A stretch of DNA of 64,000 bases, from assembly GCA_011947345.1 (NCBI GenBank), contig JAAVTG010000568.1, positions 682,001-746,000 on the forward strand, in the 5' to 3' direction. Position 1 is the first letter of the stretch. Every line of letters begins with the position of its first letter. The DNA comes from Phytophthora quininea. Taxonomy: Eukaryota > Oomycota > Peronosporomycetes > Peronosporales > Peronosporaceae. The translations under genes were made by a program, and so were the position numbers. Under the pieces are notes generated by a model. That model was not told where the DNA came from. It searched no databases and worked only from the letters and a program-made list of their open reading frames with translations. Positions 53,475 to 64,000 of this stretch are shown here, in pieces.

Positions 53475-54795
53475 GCCCTAGCTCCTGAGCACGAAGACGG
53501 TCGGAGATCGATTGCGGGGCCTCGAACCACTCCACCAGCTGCTGCAGATCCGTCAGATCTTGATCGTAGCGATCAAACGTCTCCCAGACGTCTCGCGTCT
53601 GGCGAGCGAGCTCACCCCGCAGCGAGCGAACACGGTGCAGAATGGCTGACACCTCCGACTGACGCGCCCAGCGCGAGCCAGGAATCGGATTCCCTTGGTC
53701 ATCGACCAGCTGACCACCGCCCTCCTCCGGCGCTGCTCGATAAGCACGGCTCCTGGCACGCCGTAGACGTAAGGATCAAACCCAGTATCTGGTGAAGTGG
53801 AGGGGGGAGGGGTTACCCTCATTTCCAGAACTCATGGGAATACGAGGTGCCTCTGAGGCAAGATTGCCCTGACGTCGTGGACGCTTTTGATCGGGCTGAT
53901 CAAGGGCGCCCTGAGGGCTCACGGTCGACTCGTCGATCGAGCCGCGCTTCTTGCCACTAGTGCGGGGCGCATCCGGGTCAGAAGCAGAGCTCATGCTCTG
54001 ATCCGGGGCTGGTTCAGCCAGCGACGCCTCTCCCTGAGAGGCAGGAGCGAAATGGGACGCACCCGCGCCGACTGCACGCGCAGAGCGCGAGCGAGGAAGT
54101 CTCGTACGGGACTTAGCAAAGTCAAAGTACAGACGTCGTTCGACGCGAACGTCGGCTTCACTGAAGCTTGCATGCAGGTTGTCGAACGACTGAAGCTTTC
54201 GGCCACATTCGGCCCAAGCCTGGAAGGCCGAGAGATACTCGGGGACGGTCTCTCCCGGCTTGATAGCGATGGGATACGTCCACATCTGCGGCACCGAGCC
54301 GCCGTTCGCTTGAGCGTGAAGACGTTGGCGATATTCCGCCACGTTCGTCACCTACGGCGTCAGGAATCGCTCGTGGAGCGCCTGGCGAGCCGCCAGCTCG
54401 GCGTCCGTGCGGGCTGGAGGCCCCACGATATAGCTGGCGAGCGAAGGCTGTGCGGCAGCAAATCGGACCCGCTCGCCTGCATCGCGCGGCTCGAAGCCGT
54501 AGTTGCGTCGCGACGAAGTCAGCAATGGCAGTGGCACTGGACGATGCGAGCGCGTGTACGCCTGATTCGCGAGGGCGCGGTCCTGAACCTCGTCGAGGTC
54601 ATTCGTGATGACACGCTCGCTGGAGCGGTCGTCTCCATCACGAGGAGGTAGCGGTGGGATCGTGCGCAAGGTGCTCAACACGAAGACCGAGGGCCTGGCT
54701 TCAGGAAATGGACACGGCGTCCGCAGCGGTGGTCGCTGACCGGGAGGTGTGCATGGATCACGCGGAAAGCGTGGCGTACACGGAGGAGATCGCGG
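53003..54795. repeat. Inverted repeat arm A (pol tail + antisense ORF)
   Basis: This arm is near-identical, in inverted orientation, to 62208-64000, with paired positions summing to about 117003. Identity drops abruptly beyond about 54795/62208, where the two copies remain alignable but clearly diverged. The copies differ by compensating one-base gaps (e.g. CGAAAAG/CAAAAG and GGG/GGGG). Confidence 0.9.
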
Positions 54796-55230
54796 CGCTA
54801 GGCTTCCAGCCCTCGGCGAAGCGCCTGAGTGATCAGCGTGCTCGTCACGAGCCGGCGTGCCGCCGCCATGGTCATCCGACTTGTCGTAGTGGACCTTGCC
54901 ATCCTCTTGGGGCGAGCGAGGGCGCCGTATTGGCGACGGAGAACCCCGTGTCGGCGACGAGAGCGGGCTCCCACCTCGGTACGAGGTCACGTCGCTGCCA
55001 GCCTGGCTGTCGGAACTGCCCGTGGGGCTGCGCATGGCGCGATCTCCGTCGGTTCGGCGATTCGCCGCGAAGTACTCCGCAACGGAGAGCGTGAGAGCGG
55101 CCTGGGGCCGGCTTGAGGTCGCGCACGAGCGCTGGGAAACTGAGGACAGCCTGGCGGGGAGGCCTGCAAGTGATCGACACTTGAGGCACGCGAGGAATAG
55201 GTTCGTCGAGACAACGGCAGCTTCGTTGAG
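53353..55230 (-). CDS. Antisense ORF of the gypsy element, copy 1
   Basis: Downstream of pol but on the opposite strand lies a coding-like stretch split in three frames. 54352-55035 is a Pro/Arg/Ser-rich part with SPPCTPRFPRDPCTPPGQRP and SRRNYGFEPRDAGERVRFAA. 53776-54351 contains VAEYRQRLHAQANGG, TYPIAIKPGETVPEYLSAF and SDPDAPRTSGKKRGS. 53353-53652 is a coiled-coil-like end with RSLRGELARQTRDVWETFDR and LGLTELRGQLTGLQQLV. The same arrangement exists in the inverted copy, so it belongs to the element. It matches neither Gag nor Pol that I recognise. Antisense ORFs between pol and the 3' LTR are known from some plant gypsy elements; the function is unknown. Confidence 0.6.
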
Positions 55231-55305
55231 ACGTAGCGACCAGCGGAAGTCTCGTAAGAGACGCGACCTTACAAGGCAGTTGTGGATCCGGTGTATCCAC
55301 TGTTT

Positions 55306-55317
55306 GGAGGGGGAAGG
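55306..55317 (+). other. Polypurine tract of the gypsy element
   Basis: GGAGGGGGAAGG sits immediately before TGTAATGG, the expected layout of plus-strand primer and 3' LTR start. It follows the antisense ORF and fits the pol orientation. Confidence 0.7.
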
Positions 55318-55800
55318 TGTAATGGTGTTACACGAAAGTCATAACCGTGCGTTGACTTTGGAGGTTACGCGAAACTCTTAACCATGCGTAGAGTTTTGAC
55401 TCTGTAGCCATCTGGCTCTCCACCACTCATTCACATATTCTTAGATTAACTATACCACATAGTTTAGTCTATACATTTACAGCAAAGGTCAGACAAACAA
55501 TTCAATTCAGTTTTATTTTTGCAGTTAATTCGTGTTGTCCTTGTTTTAAGGGACACTGACTCTGCGAGTCCTACTTACGGGACTGTACTTGGTTCTTGTA
55601 TAGAACCGAAGGCTGGAAGCCTAAAGACACAGACTCGGGGAGTCCTACGTCTTCCTCTGTGCACGTGCACTGCTACGCAGCCCCGCTGCAGCGACTGGGC
55701 GGTAAAGATGCCAACTCTGCTCGTAGTTCCAGAGAGAATGGACTCACTCGGCAAAAATCCAGGACCGAATGAGAAACATAAACGGTGGCGAGCGAAAGGC
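55318..55800 (+). mobile_element. Putative 3' LTR (start well placed, end uncertain)
   Basis: The stretch begins TGTAATGGTGTTACACG directly after the polypurine tract. It is AT-richer than the element body and contains no ORF of note. No matching 5' LTR is in the window and the end was not located, so the extent is a guess. Confidence 0.45.
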
Positions 55801-57206
55801 AGTAAGTAACGAGGCAAGCTAAAGTGAAAAAATGACGAAACAGCCGATACAATTGCATAGTAACTCACTTCGAAATTTCTAATTGCATTTAGAAATAAAA
55901 TGTGATCAAATTTGGATATTTATTTGTAGTACTCGTACAATTAGATTGAAAACGAGCCTTTACGACACCACAACGACAGTGATTCTGGGCACTTCAGTCT
56001 GAAGCAGATCAACAGCTACTGACTGGATTTGAGCACCTGGTTACGCGGCACAAAAACTTAAATTAAGTATGAGGTGAACGAGTGGTAGCACCGCCCATTC
56101 TGTTAACACGAGTTAACGAAGGTCGATAACGTCACTGAAATCTACATTTGCCAGCCTTAGCGCTGGCAAGAGCTGAGAGCGGCCCTTTCCACGTGTCCGT
56201 GCTGTCCGCAGAGGATAGCATCCCTCCAGCTCGCTTCAACTTTTATTTAGGCAGTGTACACGGCTACTAAGCCTGCTGGCCGCCTTGCGAGCGTCTGCGC
56301 GGGCCATCGCAGCTTTCTTGTCGCAGGTGAATTTCTTCTGCATGTGACGGCGTATATTGGCGTGGCGAGCAAAGTTTTGCTGCACTTCCAGCACGTCTGG
56401 GGCTTCCTTTGGCGTGGGCGACCGGGTTTGTTGCGAAGACTTGGAGTCATCTCGGATTGTGCACGAGTGACCGCACCTACTGCTCTTTCTATGCGAACCT
56501 TTTGACAGCCTTGGCCATCTGTCTGCAGAAGTAAGTTCTTGTAAATTCTGCGTCGTTATCTGTATCATTTTTCTATTTCCATCCTTTGGTCAACGTGTGT
56601 CATTCATTATTCTATTGTAATTCTTTGGTCTCCGTGTGTCATTCTTCTTGTAACACGTTTCTGCAATCTGGCGCAGGCTTGCATACAGGTCAGAGGGATA
56701 CTTACCACTACTATTAGTTACCATTTTCATGGTGTGCACACGGGTCTAGTTCACTGAATTTATTTGCACCCAGCAGTCAAATGGCAAATTTGGCCTCCAA
56801 TCCCGAAGACCTTCGTCCAACTACGTCAAGCGCTGAAATGTCGATGACTGTTTTTAATTCCAGCGGGACAGTCATAGTTGCCTGGAGGGTTCAAGTCAAA
56901 CACGTCTTCTTCACCGGCCACTTCTGCCGTCCTGACAGGTGTGGGACGGCTCTATTGGTGGCCCATCACTCCCAAACCGATGGCTCTTGTCGCGTCTGTG
57001 CCTTACGGACGTGTTGTCGATGCGTACACCCGGTGTATAAGCAAAGCGCGCTCGGTTTTGGCGAGCGACTTCAGCGCGCATAAGTACGGTCAGTGCCTCG
57101 TTGACTGTTTTATTTTGTGACCGCCCAGCGCTCACAGATCCTCCCTCACTCAAGGGAGAAGCTGCCCCGCCGAGTATGACTGGGACACGTAGATGGCGCG
57201 CACCAT
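55801..57206 (+). other. Low-coding stretch between retroelements
   Basis: Apart from the zinc-finger-like fragment at 56236-56440, nothing recognisable was found. A short direct repeat (TTTGGTC..GTGTGTCATTC) occurs at about 56586-56606 and 56621-56645. A plus-strand ORF at 56781-57083 has no family match. Confidence 0.35.
56236..56440 (-). pseudogene. C2HC/C2H2-like zinc-finger fragment
   Basis: One minus-strand frame gives PQTCWKCSKT, the adjacent frame FARHANIRRHMQKKFTC followed by a basic helix (KAAMARADARKAASRLSS). Together they make a CxxC-x12-H-x6-C finger, with the frame change at an A-run of the coding strand near 56372. The ORF ends in a stop at 56236. No upstream portion was found. 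Confidence 0.4.
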
Positions 57207-58263
57207 TCAGCTAGAACGGCGTGTGCCCAGTTGAGACATACACCGAGCAGGCAGTTGCTCCACTCGGCGAACAAGCGGGCGTAACTCTTCAGAATGTCGC
57301 CTAGCATGCGGTTCACACGCTCGGTCTAGCCATCTGTTTGAGGATGATCGGCTGTCAAAATCGCCAAGGAGGGCGAAGACCTCTTTCCAAAACGCGGCCA
57401 TGAGCCGTGGATCACGGTCGGACACGATCTCTCGGGGTATCCCGTGAGCTCTGAAGATCAAGTCTACAAACAAACGTGCCGTCTGTTTGAACGTAACCTG
57501 AGTTGGCATTGTAGCAAAGTGGACCATCTTAGTGAAGCGGTCAACAAAGACCACCACACCAGCCCGACGTTTTGCGTCGGGCGGTAACCCGAAGAGAAAG
57601 TCCTTGCTGATGGACTTCTAGCATTCTGCCGGAACTGGCAGAGACTGTAGCGGTGCTTGTGGAGCCAGGCTTCACGCGTTGGTACGCCTTGCAAGCACGA
57701 GTGTACTTGCGCACCCACTTATACTGGCGCGACCAATAGAAGTCACGCGAGAGAAGGAGATACATAATCTCTCGACCCGGATGCTCTGCGGACGGGGTAT
57801 CGTGATACTCAAACATGATCCGTAGACGCAGATCGTGGTTATTCGGGACGACGATGCGTGCGGCGTCGTCGTCGACCTCTCTGTACAGCAGCAAACCATC
57901 GTGTGCACTATATCGGTGCACACGATACCGGAGATGAGCTGGTAGCCGTCGACGCCCAGTGTCTGAGAGCTCCCGCAGATATTTGAGGAGACTCTTGGTG
58001 CTCTCATCCAGTGTACACGCTTCGCGCACGTCGTCGAGGAGCAACGACATGGGGACACGGCTCCGCTCAATGCCAATGGCATTAGCGTCAACTACCTTAT
58101 AGTTGTAATCTAGTCGACGCGATAAGGCGTCGGCCACGACGTTGAGTCTTCCAGGTTTGTACTCGACCTGGGAGTTGTGTTCTGCGAAGAATGACAACCA
58201 TCGTCCCATTCTTCGAGGGAGGTGCGGTGACTTCACAGCCGTCCGCGGTGATGCGAGGTCCAT
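57207..58263 (-). pseudogene. RNase H end and integrase of the second gypsy element
   Basis: It contains RMGRWLSFFAEHNSQVEYKP, NVVADALSRRLDY; then EHPGREIMYLLLS..KWVRKYTRACKAYQRVK, where the second Cys of the zinc CxxC is Tyr. VVFVDRFTKMVHFATMPTQ and IVSDRDPRLMAAFWKEVFAL (second catalytic Asp) follow. Frames change near 57541 and 57340 and the catalytic Glu region is disrupted. Confidence 0.75.
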
Positions 58264-58388
58264 AAAGGTTACGAAAAGTTTATCTCTGAGGAGATAGACC
58301 GGAACTTCGCCGGTGCATACTTCATCGCTAGAACTTCTTTGTCGTGCACCGGCTAATTACGCTCAGCTTGTTTCAGCTGACGCGAGCG

Positions 58389-59500
58389 TTAGCAGATCAT
58401 GTGATCACGACCTTCGTGATCGTACTGCATCCGCGCGCATCCGATAACATAGTCGGATGCGTCGCACACAACGTGGAGCGCTTGGTCTTGGTCGGTTATA
58501 GTTAAGACCGGTACTTCTGTCAAGCCCTGCTTGACCGACTGGAAGGCCTGCCGACACTCAGCAGGCCACCATAATTCCGCGTCTTTCTTCAAGAGACGCG
58601 ATAGAGGACGAATACGCCCGGTGTAATCGTGCACGTACTTACACAAGTACGTGACAAGCCCAAGGAACTGTCCCAGTTCCTTTGCGTTCGTAAGCACTGG
58701 CCACTCGTCGACTACCCTGACCTTCTCATGGTCAGTGCGGACCCCATCCTTGCCGACGAGGCACCCGACGACTGGAGTCTTAGACGCGCCAAATATGCAC
58801 TTCTTTAAGTTTGCATATAATTTGTGCTTACGCATTAGCGCAAGCAGTTAGCGTAGATGCCCTCTATGCATCTCCACTGCCGACTTATCACCCACAGCAC
58901 GACTGTGGATAAACACGTCGTTGAAGTAGGTCGGCGCGAAGTTGCGAATCGCAGCAGGTGCGTCACGCACCTGTTGAAAGTCGGTGGGGCGTTCTTCAGC
59001 CCCTGTGGCATAACAAGCCATTCCCATAGCATACCACGTGGCGTGATTACCGCTGTGAGAGGTATATCCCCCTCTCCCGCATGAGGGTCTGATAGAATCC
59101 GTCTCTCAGATCAAGGGCACTATAGATAATGCTCTTGCTCATCGAATCGATGATAATATCTTTCCGTGGTATTAACGTCTGCGCCAGTATTGTGGCATCG
59201 TTCAGCTTGTTGAACGCATGAATGATGCGCCACCCGGTCTGTGCCTTCTTGAAACAGAACATCGGAGCGCTGTGCGGGGATTTCGACTCTCACACCTGTC
59301 CGCCGCGTCGACGAGTTCTTCGAACTCGTCGATGGCTTGCACTTGCTCATGGTATTTTGTGCCGGATCCCCTTGTCCAGCGGAAGCTCCGCAGGGACCTC
59401 GTCAGGAAACATATCCATGTACTTCCGGAGTACATCTTAATAGGGACTCGACTTGAGGGAGTCTCAGCTCTGCTCCTCAAATCGGTCCTTCTTGGACTTT
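58389..59500 (-). pseudogene. Reverse transcriptase/RNase H start of the second gypsy element
   Basis: The pieces are spread over frames: [51 protein letters not shown], the active-site segment [52 protein letters not shown] and VVCDASDYVIGCARMQYD. The YxDD box reads YFND at about 58914-58925, so one catalytic Asp is Asn. Confidence 0.75.
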
Positions 59501-60092
59501 GCGCTGAGGGCCGTGTCGCCCTGAGGATGATGCCCGAGAACCTGCCGCAGGTCCACGAGCTCAATCTTGATTTCGACATCCTCACGGGCCGTGAGGATGC
59601 ATACTTATTCTACGTGCCCGGCGCGTAGATCCCGGGCAAAGCCTGTCCAGCTCTGCACTTCCAGTGCTGTCAACTCCAAGGCAGTGCTCGGAGGATACTC
59701 CAATGTCAACTCTTGACATTGCACACCCGAGAGTCTTCGTCAACGTATTGATTTTCTCATATGTAACAGCGCCCGTCGCAGGTGATGCTACTGCATCGTT
59801 CACGCCCTTTGACGCGGCGTGCTCTTGCAGCAGGGGTTCTCCCTGCTGGGGCTCGTCCCTTTCTAGAAAGGGGGAATTAATTTCACTCGAGTCGTATCCC
59901 ATGCCGCTTCGGTTGTCAGGCCCGGCTGGATGACGATCCATATATTTTGATACGACGGGCCCGATTCGTCGTTTCTTCGCTCTTGCCTTCGCAGACCCAG
60001 TCTGCGGAGGATTTTTCTGGATTTCCACTCGCGGCCCGGAGGGACTCCGCCCTATACCGTTTTGGGAGGGGTGCGCTCCCGGAGCGCTCTCT

Positions 60093-60632
60093 TCATTGCG
60101 AATTGTCCTGTGTCACGGATACAGGTGCGGTAGAAGCCTCTCGGAGATCTCCTGCTCGTGCGCCGACCGCAGTGGTCGACGTGCTCGCTTGGCTCAGATG
60201 AGTAAGGGTGGCCTCACTCTCGACGCGTATACCGCGAGGAGTACGCGCAACGCTGACAGGGCCATCGCTCTCTGTCGCGTTCTTGTATCGAGGGTGCGTG
60301 CATCCTTGAAGCCGAACGATACAATAGACTGGGACCTCCAGCCCTATCACCGGGGCATGGCGCTTAGACCACGGCATGCCCAGTATCATGTCGAACTTAT
60401 CGTCCAAGCTCAAGACGATGAAGTCCTCTGTAAAGATCCGACCTTCACAGCCAAAGCGAATTTTCCCAATTCGCTTACGCATCTTTACCGTTGTACCTGT
60501 CGCCAGGTGTACAACCAACTCGCTTCGAGGAGATACTCTCTCCTCAAAATATATCTCATCCAAACTACACAGTCGGACAAAATTGTTCGACGCGCCTGAA
60601 TCGACCAACGCGTGCATGCGTTTGTCATGCAC
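60093..60632 (-). pseudogene. Retroviral-type aspartic protease of the second gypsy element
   Basis: MHALVDSGASNNFVRL holds the catalytic DSGA motif, then IVLSLDDKFDMILGMPWSKR (family DxILGMPWL). The protease region itself is intact; the following linker is low-complexity. Confidence 0.75.
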
Positions 60633-60649
60633 CGCAACATCCAGGAAGA

Positions 60650-61132
60650 TCAGTTCTGCTTGGCCATCCTTCTTTCCACTATGACACCCTGCGTCACAGG
60701 GGCTGTAGTCGTCACATGTACTACATCGATGGGATTGGCCACGATACTTGACACTAAGTATCGCGCCCGCTGGGCATAAGCCAACACATCGCGTTTGCCT
60801 TGGCGCAGATCGAGGAATTCTGCCCTCGATCTTAACTGTGATTGCAGGGGCTTAAACGCCAGCTTGAACTCCTCGTACGAGCTCCGGCATGTACTGCTCG
60901 TCAGTCGCCGGTCATACGCCCATTGTCTTGCACGTCCTGCCAGACACGACATCGCGTAGGCGACCTTCAGTGACAGATCCTGGATCCGTCGGGCGACAAT
61001 TGCTGTCTCGAGCTCTACGAGCCAGCGCAACAAGGACTCTTGCGAGTCATCTGTGTATGGAGTCACGTTCATCTTCAGTGACTCCGGTCGAGGAACAACA
61101 GGAAGCGTCGTCTGTTGTTGATTCTTTGCCAT
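60650..61132 (-). pseudogene. Gag of the second gypsy element
   Basis: From ATG 61132 (MAKNQQQTTLPVVPRPESLK) it has the retrotransposon Gag core: DSQESLLRWLVELETAIVAR, LSLKVAYAMSCLAGRARQWA, SSYEEFKLAFKPLQSQLRSR and EFLDLRQGKRDVLAYAQRAR. The ORF then ends; no CCHC knuckle was found, so it is truncated or frame-shifted. Confidence 0.75.
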
Positions 61133-61362
61133 GTAGTCGACCACGACTACGTGGTGCTCACTTGGCGGCAATGAGCGCAGCAACGACTACCGCCAGTCGT
61201 TACAGCGCCTCTCACTGCTAATCACTCAGGCGGGAGCAGTCCTCTCTCGTTATCCAAGAGAGCTGTGTTCGGAGCTCCGTCAGACGCCATCTCGCCTGAC
61301 GATGGTTTTTCAACTTCGTAGCCGAATGTTTCCATTGGATTGGACTACAAAGTGCTACCAGG

Positions 61363-61815
61363 TGAAACAGGGCTAGCAGCGCTCTGTCTCAAGCATACAC
61401 CGTATGCGCGCTTGAAACGAGGAAGCGTAAAAGTACTTAGAGTTTGTGTGCAACAAATAGAAATACGCGGCGTCACATATTTCTAAAGTAATACAAAAGC
61501 CTCGTAAACTTTAACTGAAAATAGAAAACCGAATTAATCGGCAGCCCAGCTGCCTTAGCAAACCCTACTAAAGAATATCTATAGCGTAGTGAGGGCCGAC
61601 GGGCGGCCCTCACTCGTCCGCGTGACGTGCAGGCACGAGGTTGGACAAAAGCTGCGTCTTTTGCCCAAAAATCGTGCGCTAAGCGTCCGCCAAAGTCTGC
61701 TCCCTTTGACGGTCCGTAATGATTGTAAAACTTGTGTGTGAACCACACACAAGGGGTTTGCGTCCGTTCCCCATATAGTTATGTGTGCCATACTAATTTA
61801 CGTGACCCCATTACA
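61363..61815 (-). mobile_element. Putative 5' LTR of the second gypsy element
   Basis: It starts TGTAATGGGGTCACG on the minus strand at 61815. A plausible end is ..CCTGTTTCA followed by CCTGGTAGCACTTTG at about 61363, where a primer-binding site could lie. No second copy exists in the window to confirm the borders. Confidence 0.4.
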
Positions 61816-63650
61816 CTGATCGCTAAGCCTCAACGAGCCCGTTCTTCATCTGCCTTAGTGTCAATCACTTGAGACCTTCCTGTTACGCTGGCCTCAGCTC
61901 CCCAGCGCCCGCGTGCGTCCTCAAGCAGGATCCAGGCTACCCAAACGCTCTCCGTCTCGGAGTACTTCGCAGCGCATCGCTGGATCTACGGAGATGGCGC
62001 CACGCGCAGCCCAACGGGCAGTCCTGGCAGCCAAGCCGGCAGTGATGTCACCTCGCACCGAAGTGGAAGCTCGCTGTCTTCGCCGTTATGGCGCTCTCCT
62101 TCGCCGATACGGCGCGATCGCTCCCTCAAGTGGAGGGTGAGGTCGAGGTCGATTATGACGAGTCAGACGACCCAGGTCACGCAACGCCAGGGGTTGAAAG
62201 CCCTGCACCGCGATCTCCTCCGTGTACGCCACGCTTTCCGCGTGATCCATGCACACCTCCCGGTCAGCGACCACCGCTGCGGACGCCGTGTCCATTTCCT
62301 GAAGCCAGGCCCTCGGTCTTCGTGTTGAGCACCTTGCGCACGATCCCACCGCTACCTCCTCGTGATGGAGACGACCGCTCCAGCGAGCGTGTCATCACGA
62401 ATGACCTCGACGAGGTTCAGGACCGCGCCCTCGCGAATCAGGCGTACACGCGCTCGCATCGTCCAGTGCCATTGCCATTGCTGACTTCGTCGCGACGCAA
62501 CTACGGCTTCGAGCCGCGCGATGCAGGCGAGCGGGTCCGATTTGCTGCCGCACAGCCTTCGCTCGCCAGCTATATCGTGGGGCCTCCAGCCCGCACGGAC
62601 GCCGAGCTGGCGGCTCGCCAGGCGCTCCACGAGCGATTCCTGACGCCGTAGGTGACGAACGTGGCGGAATATCGCCAACGTCTTCACGCTCAAGCGAACG
62701 GCGGCTCGGTGCCGCAGATGTGGACGTATCCCATCGCTATCAAGCCGGGAGAGACCGTCCCCGAGTATCTCTCGGCCTTCCAGGCTTGGGCCGAATGTGG
62801 CCGAAAGCTTCAGTCGTTCGACAACCTGCATGCAAGCTTCAGTGAAGCCGACGTTCGCGTCGAACGACGTCTGTACTTTGACTTTGCTAAGTCCCGTACG
62901 AGACTTCCTCGCTCGCGCTCTGCGCGTGCAGTCGGCGCGGGTGCGTCCCATTTCGCTCCTGCCTCTCAGGGAGAGGCGTCGCTGGCTGAACCAGCCCCGG
63001 ATCAGAGCATGAGCTCTGCTTCTGACCCGGATGCGCCCCGCACTAGTGGCAAGAAGCGCGGCTCGATCGACGAGTCGACCGTGAGCCCTCAGGGCGCCCT
63101 TGATCAGCCCGATCAAAAGCGTCCACGACGTCAGGGCAATCTTGCCTCAGAGGCACCTCGTATTCCCACGAGTTCTGGGAGTGAGGGTAACCCCCTCCCC
63201 CTCCACTTCACCAGATACTGGGTTTGATCCTTACGTCTACGGCGTGCCAGGAGCCGTGCTTATCGAGCAGCGCCGGAGGAGGGCGGTGGTCAGCTGGTCG
63301 ATGACCAAGGGAATCCGATTCCTGGCTCGCGCTGGGCGCGTCAGTCGGAGGTGTCAGCCATTCTGCACCGTGTTCGCTCGCTGCGGGGTGAGCTCGCTCG
63401 CCAGACGCGAGACGTCTGGGAGACGTTTGATCGCTACGATCAAGATCTGACGGATCTGCAGCAGCTGGTGGAGTGGTTCGAGGCCCCGCAATCGATCTCC
63501 GACCGTCTTCGTGCTCAGGAGCTAGGGCTCACGGAGCTTCGGGGCCAACTGACTGGGCTGCAGCAGCTCGTCTTCTCGACGCTTTCGGCGCAGCCGTGGG
63601 TAGGACTAGAGCCTCCACGCTCACCCCCGCGGGGTCCTGGTATGGCTTAA
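61816..63650 (+). CDS. Antisense ORF of the gypsy element, copy 2 (inverted)
   Basis: This is the same product as the copy at 53353-55230: 62088-62651 (Pro/Arg-rich, SRRNYGFEPRDAGERVRFAA), 62652-63227 (VAEYRQRLHAQANGG) and 63351-63650 (coiled-coil end). The core parts are almost identical to copy 1; the N-terminal 130 or so codons (61913-62210, RPQAGSRLPKRSPSRSTSQR) are clearly diverged. It is truncated at its 5' end by the second gypsy element. Frame breaks fall at the same borders (62651/62652 and 63227/63351) as in copy 1, so those are shared. Confidence 0.6.
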
Positions 63651-64000
63651 GCAAGCCCACGTAGAACACAGGATGTGTTCGCATCTTCGCTGGAAGGTTC
63701 AGCGTGTACGCGAGGCCCTTCTTGGCCACGACCTTGAACGGTCCGATGAACCGCTGTCGGAGTTTCGTCTTGAAGACGGCAGATACTGCATGTGTAGGCA
63801 GGTTCTTAGCGTTTAATAAAACAAGGTCCCCGACCTGGAATTCATCCGTGTTGCATCTGCCTTTTGCATCAGATTGTTCTTTTGAACATCTTGGCTTTCA
63901 GCCATTGCGTCGCGCACACTGTGTAAAACGCTCAACCTCGTCGAGAGGAAGTCATCGACTTGCTTACGCACCGCAACAGGGCTGATATCAGCTAGCTCGG
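62208..64000. repeat. Inverted repeat arm B
   Basis: This is the mirror of 53003-54795; it continues past the window end, so the true arm may be longer. The arms are about 7.4 kb apart. Confidence 0.9.
63529..64000 (-). pseudogene. Integrase C-terminus of the inverted gypsy copy (continues beyond window)
   Basis: RFIGPFKVVAKKG and HPVFYVGLLKPYQDP are read on the minus strand as in copy 1. Here the G run before the VLLNAKN-type stretch is GGGG, restoring that frame, but an A-run upstream (CAAAAG at about 63889-63894) is one base short relative to copy 1. Confidence 0.8.

Larger units (their letters stand above)
57207..61815 (-). mobile_element. Decayed second Ty3/gypsy element, inserted in the inverted copy
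   Basis: In order from high to low coordinate: LTR-like start TGTAATGGGG at 61815, Gag (61132-60650), aspartic protease (60632-60093), linker, reverse transcriptase (about 59500-58700), RNase H (58835-58260) and integrase (58000-57207). There are many stops and frame changes. Homology of the inverted antisense ORF ends where this element's LTR begins, so it is nested within it. Integrase ends before its C-terminal module, and no 3' LTR was found. Confidence 0.8.

Noticed and set aside
53887..54651. 254-codon plus-strand ORF (and its mirror at 62352-63116)
   Set aside because: It overlaps the antisense ORF of the gypsy element on the other strand in both copies. The minus-strand reading has the more protein-like pattern and continues into neighbouring frames, so the plus reading is treated as a shadow.

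Overview
The window looks like the genome of an oomycete, most probably Phytophthora or a close relative. It has densely packed nuclear genes with short GT-AG introns (about 45-90 nt), divergent gene pairs sharing about 90-230 bp, and stramenopile-style housekeeping proteins. Beside these sits a block of Ty3/gypsy retroelements, an oomycete-type Myb/SANT-like relic and a Harbinger-type transposase fragment. No prokaryotic operons, CRISPR arrays or rRNA/tRNA genes were recognised.

Positions 1-42600 are a gene-rich segment with about 23 genes. In order: eIF4G (-, 3' end off the window), AAR2 (-), a secreted temptin-like protein (-), a BAR-domain protein (+), a small mitochondrial membrane protein that may be a complex I subunit (+), malonyl-CoA:ACP transacylase (-), THOC2 (-), a multi-span membrane protein (-), PP2A methylesterase PPME1 (+), a nucleotide-sugar transporter (-), retromer VPS29 (+), a Ser/acidic-rich nuclear protein (-), a CASTOR-like arginine-sensor homologue (+), a WW + dysferlin-domain + coiled-coil protein (-), a second nucleotide-sugar transporter (-), exocyst EXO70 (+), an SMP-30-like beta-propeller (-), a METTL2/6/8-type tRNA methyltransferase (+), a nucleoside hydrolase (-), CYRI/FAM49 (-), a large protein ending in a degenerate receiver-like domain (+), an ADCK1-type ABC1 kinase (-) and EBP2 (-). 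Shared themes are mRNA processing, export and translation (eIF4G, AAR2, THOC2, EBP2, METTL) and membrane traffic or actin (BAR, VPS29, EXO70, CYRI, dysferlin-domain protein), but nothing suggests a physical operon.

Positions 42600-64000 are repeat territory. A Ty3/gypsy pol segment is repeated five times head to tail with an exact 1521-bp period (45237-52841). It continues into the integrase tail and then into a large ORF on the opposite strand, followed by a polypurine tract and an LTR start. An inverted second copy of the same pol-tail/antisense-ORF module lies at 61816-64000. It is interrupted by another, decayed gypsy element on the minus strand (57207-61815) with an altered reverse-transcriptase active site.

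A general warning: almost every conserved gene is broken by single-base shortfalls, mostly in A/T or G/C homopolymers. The two copies of the same retroelement module break at different homopolymers. This looks like sequencing or assembly error rather than biology, so most genes are annotated here as single intact loci across the frame changes.
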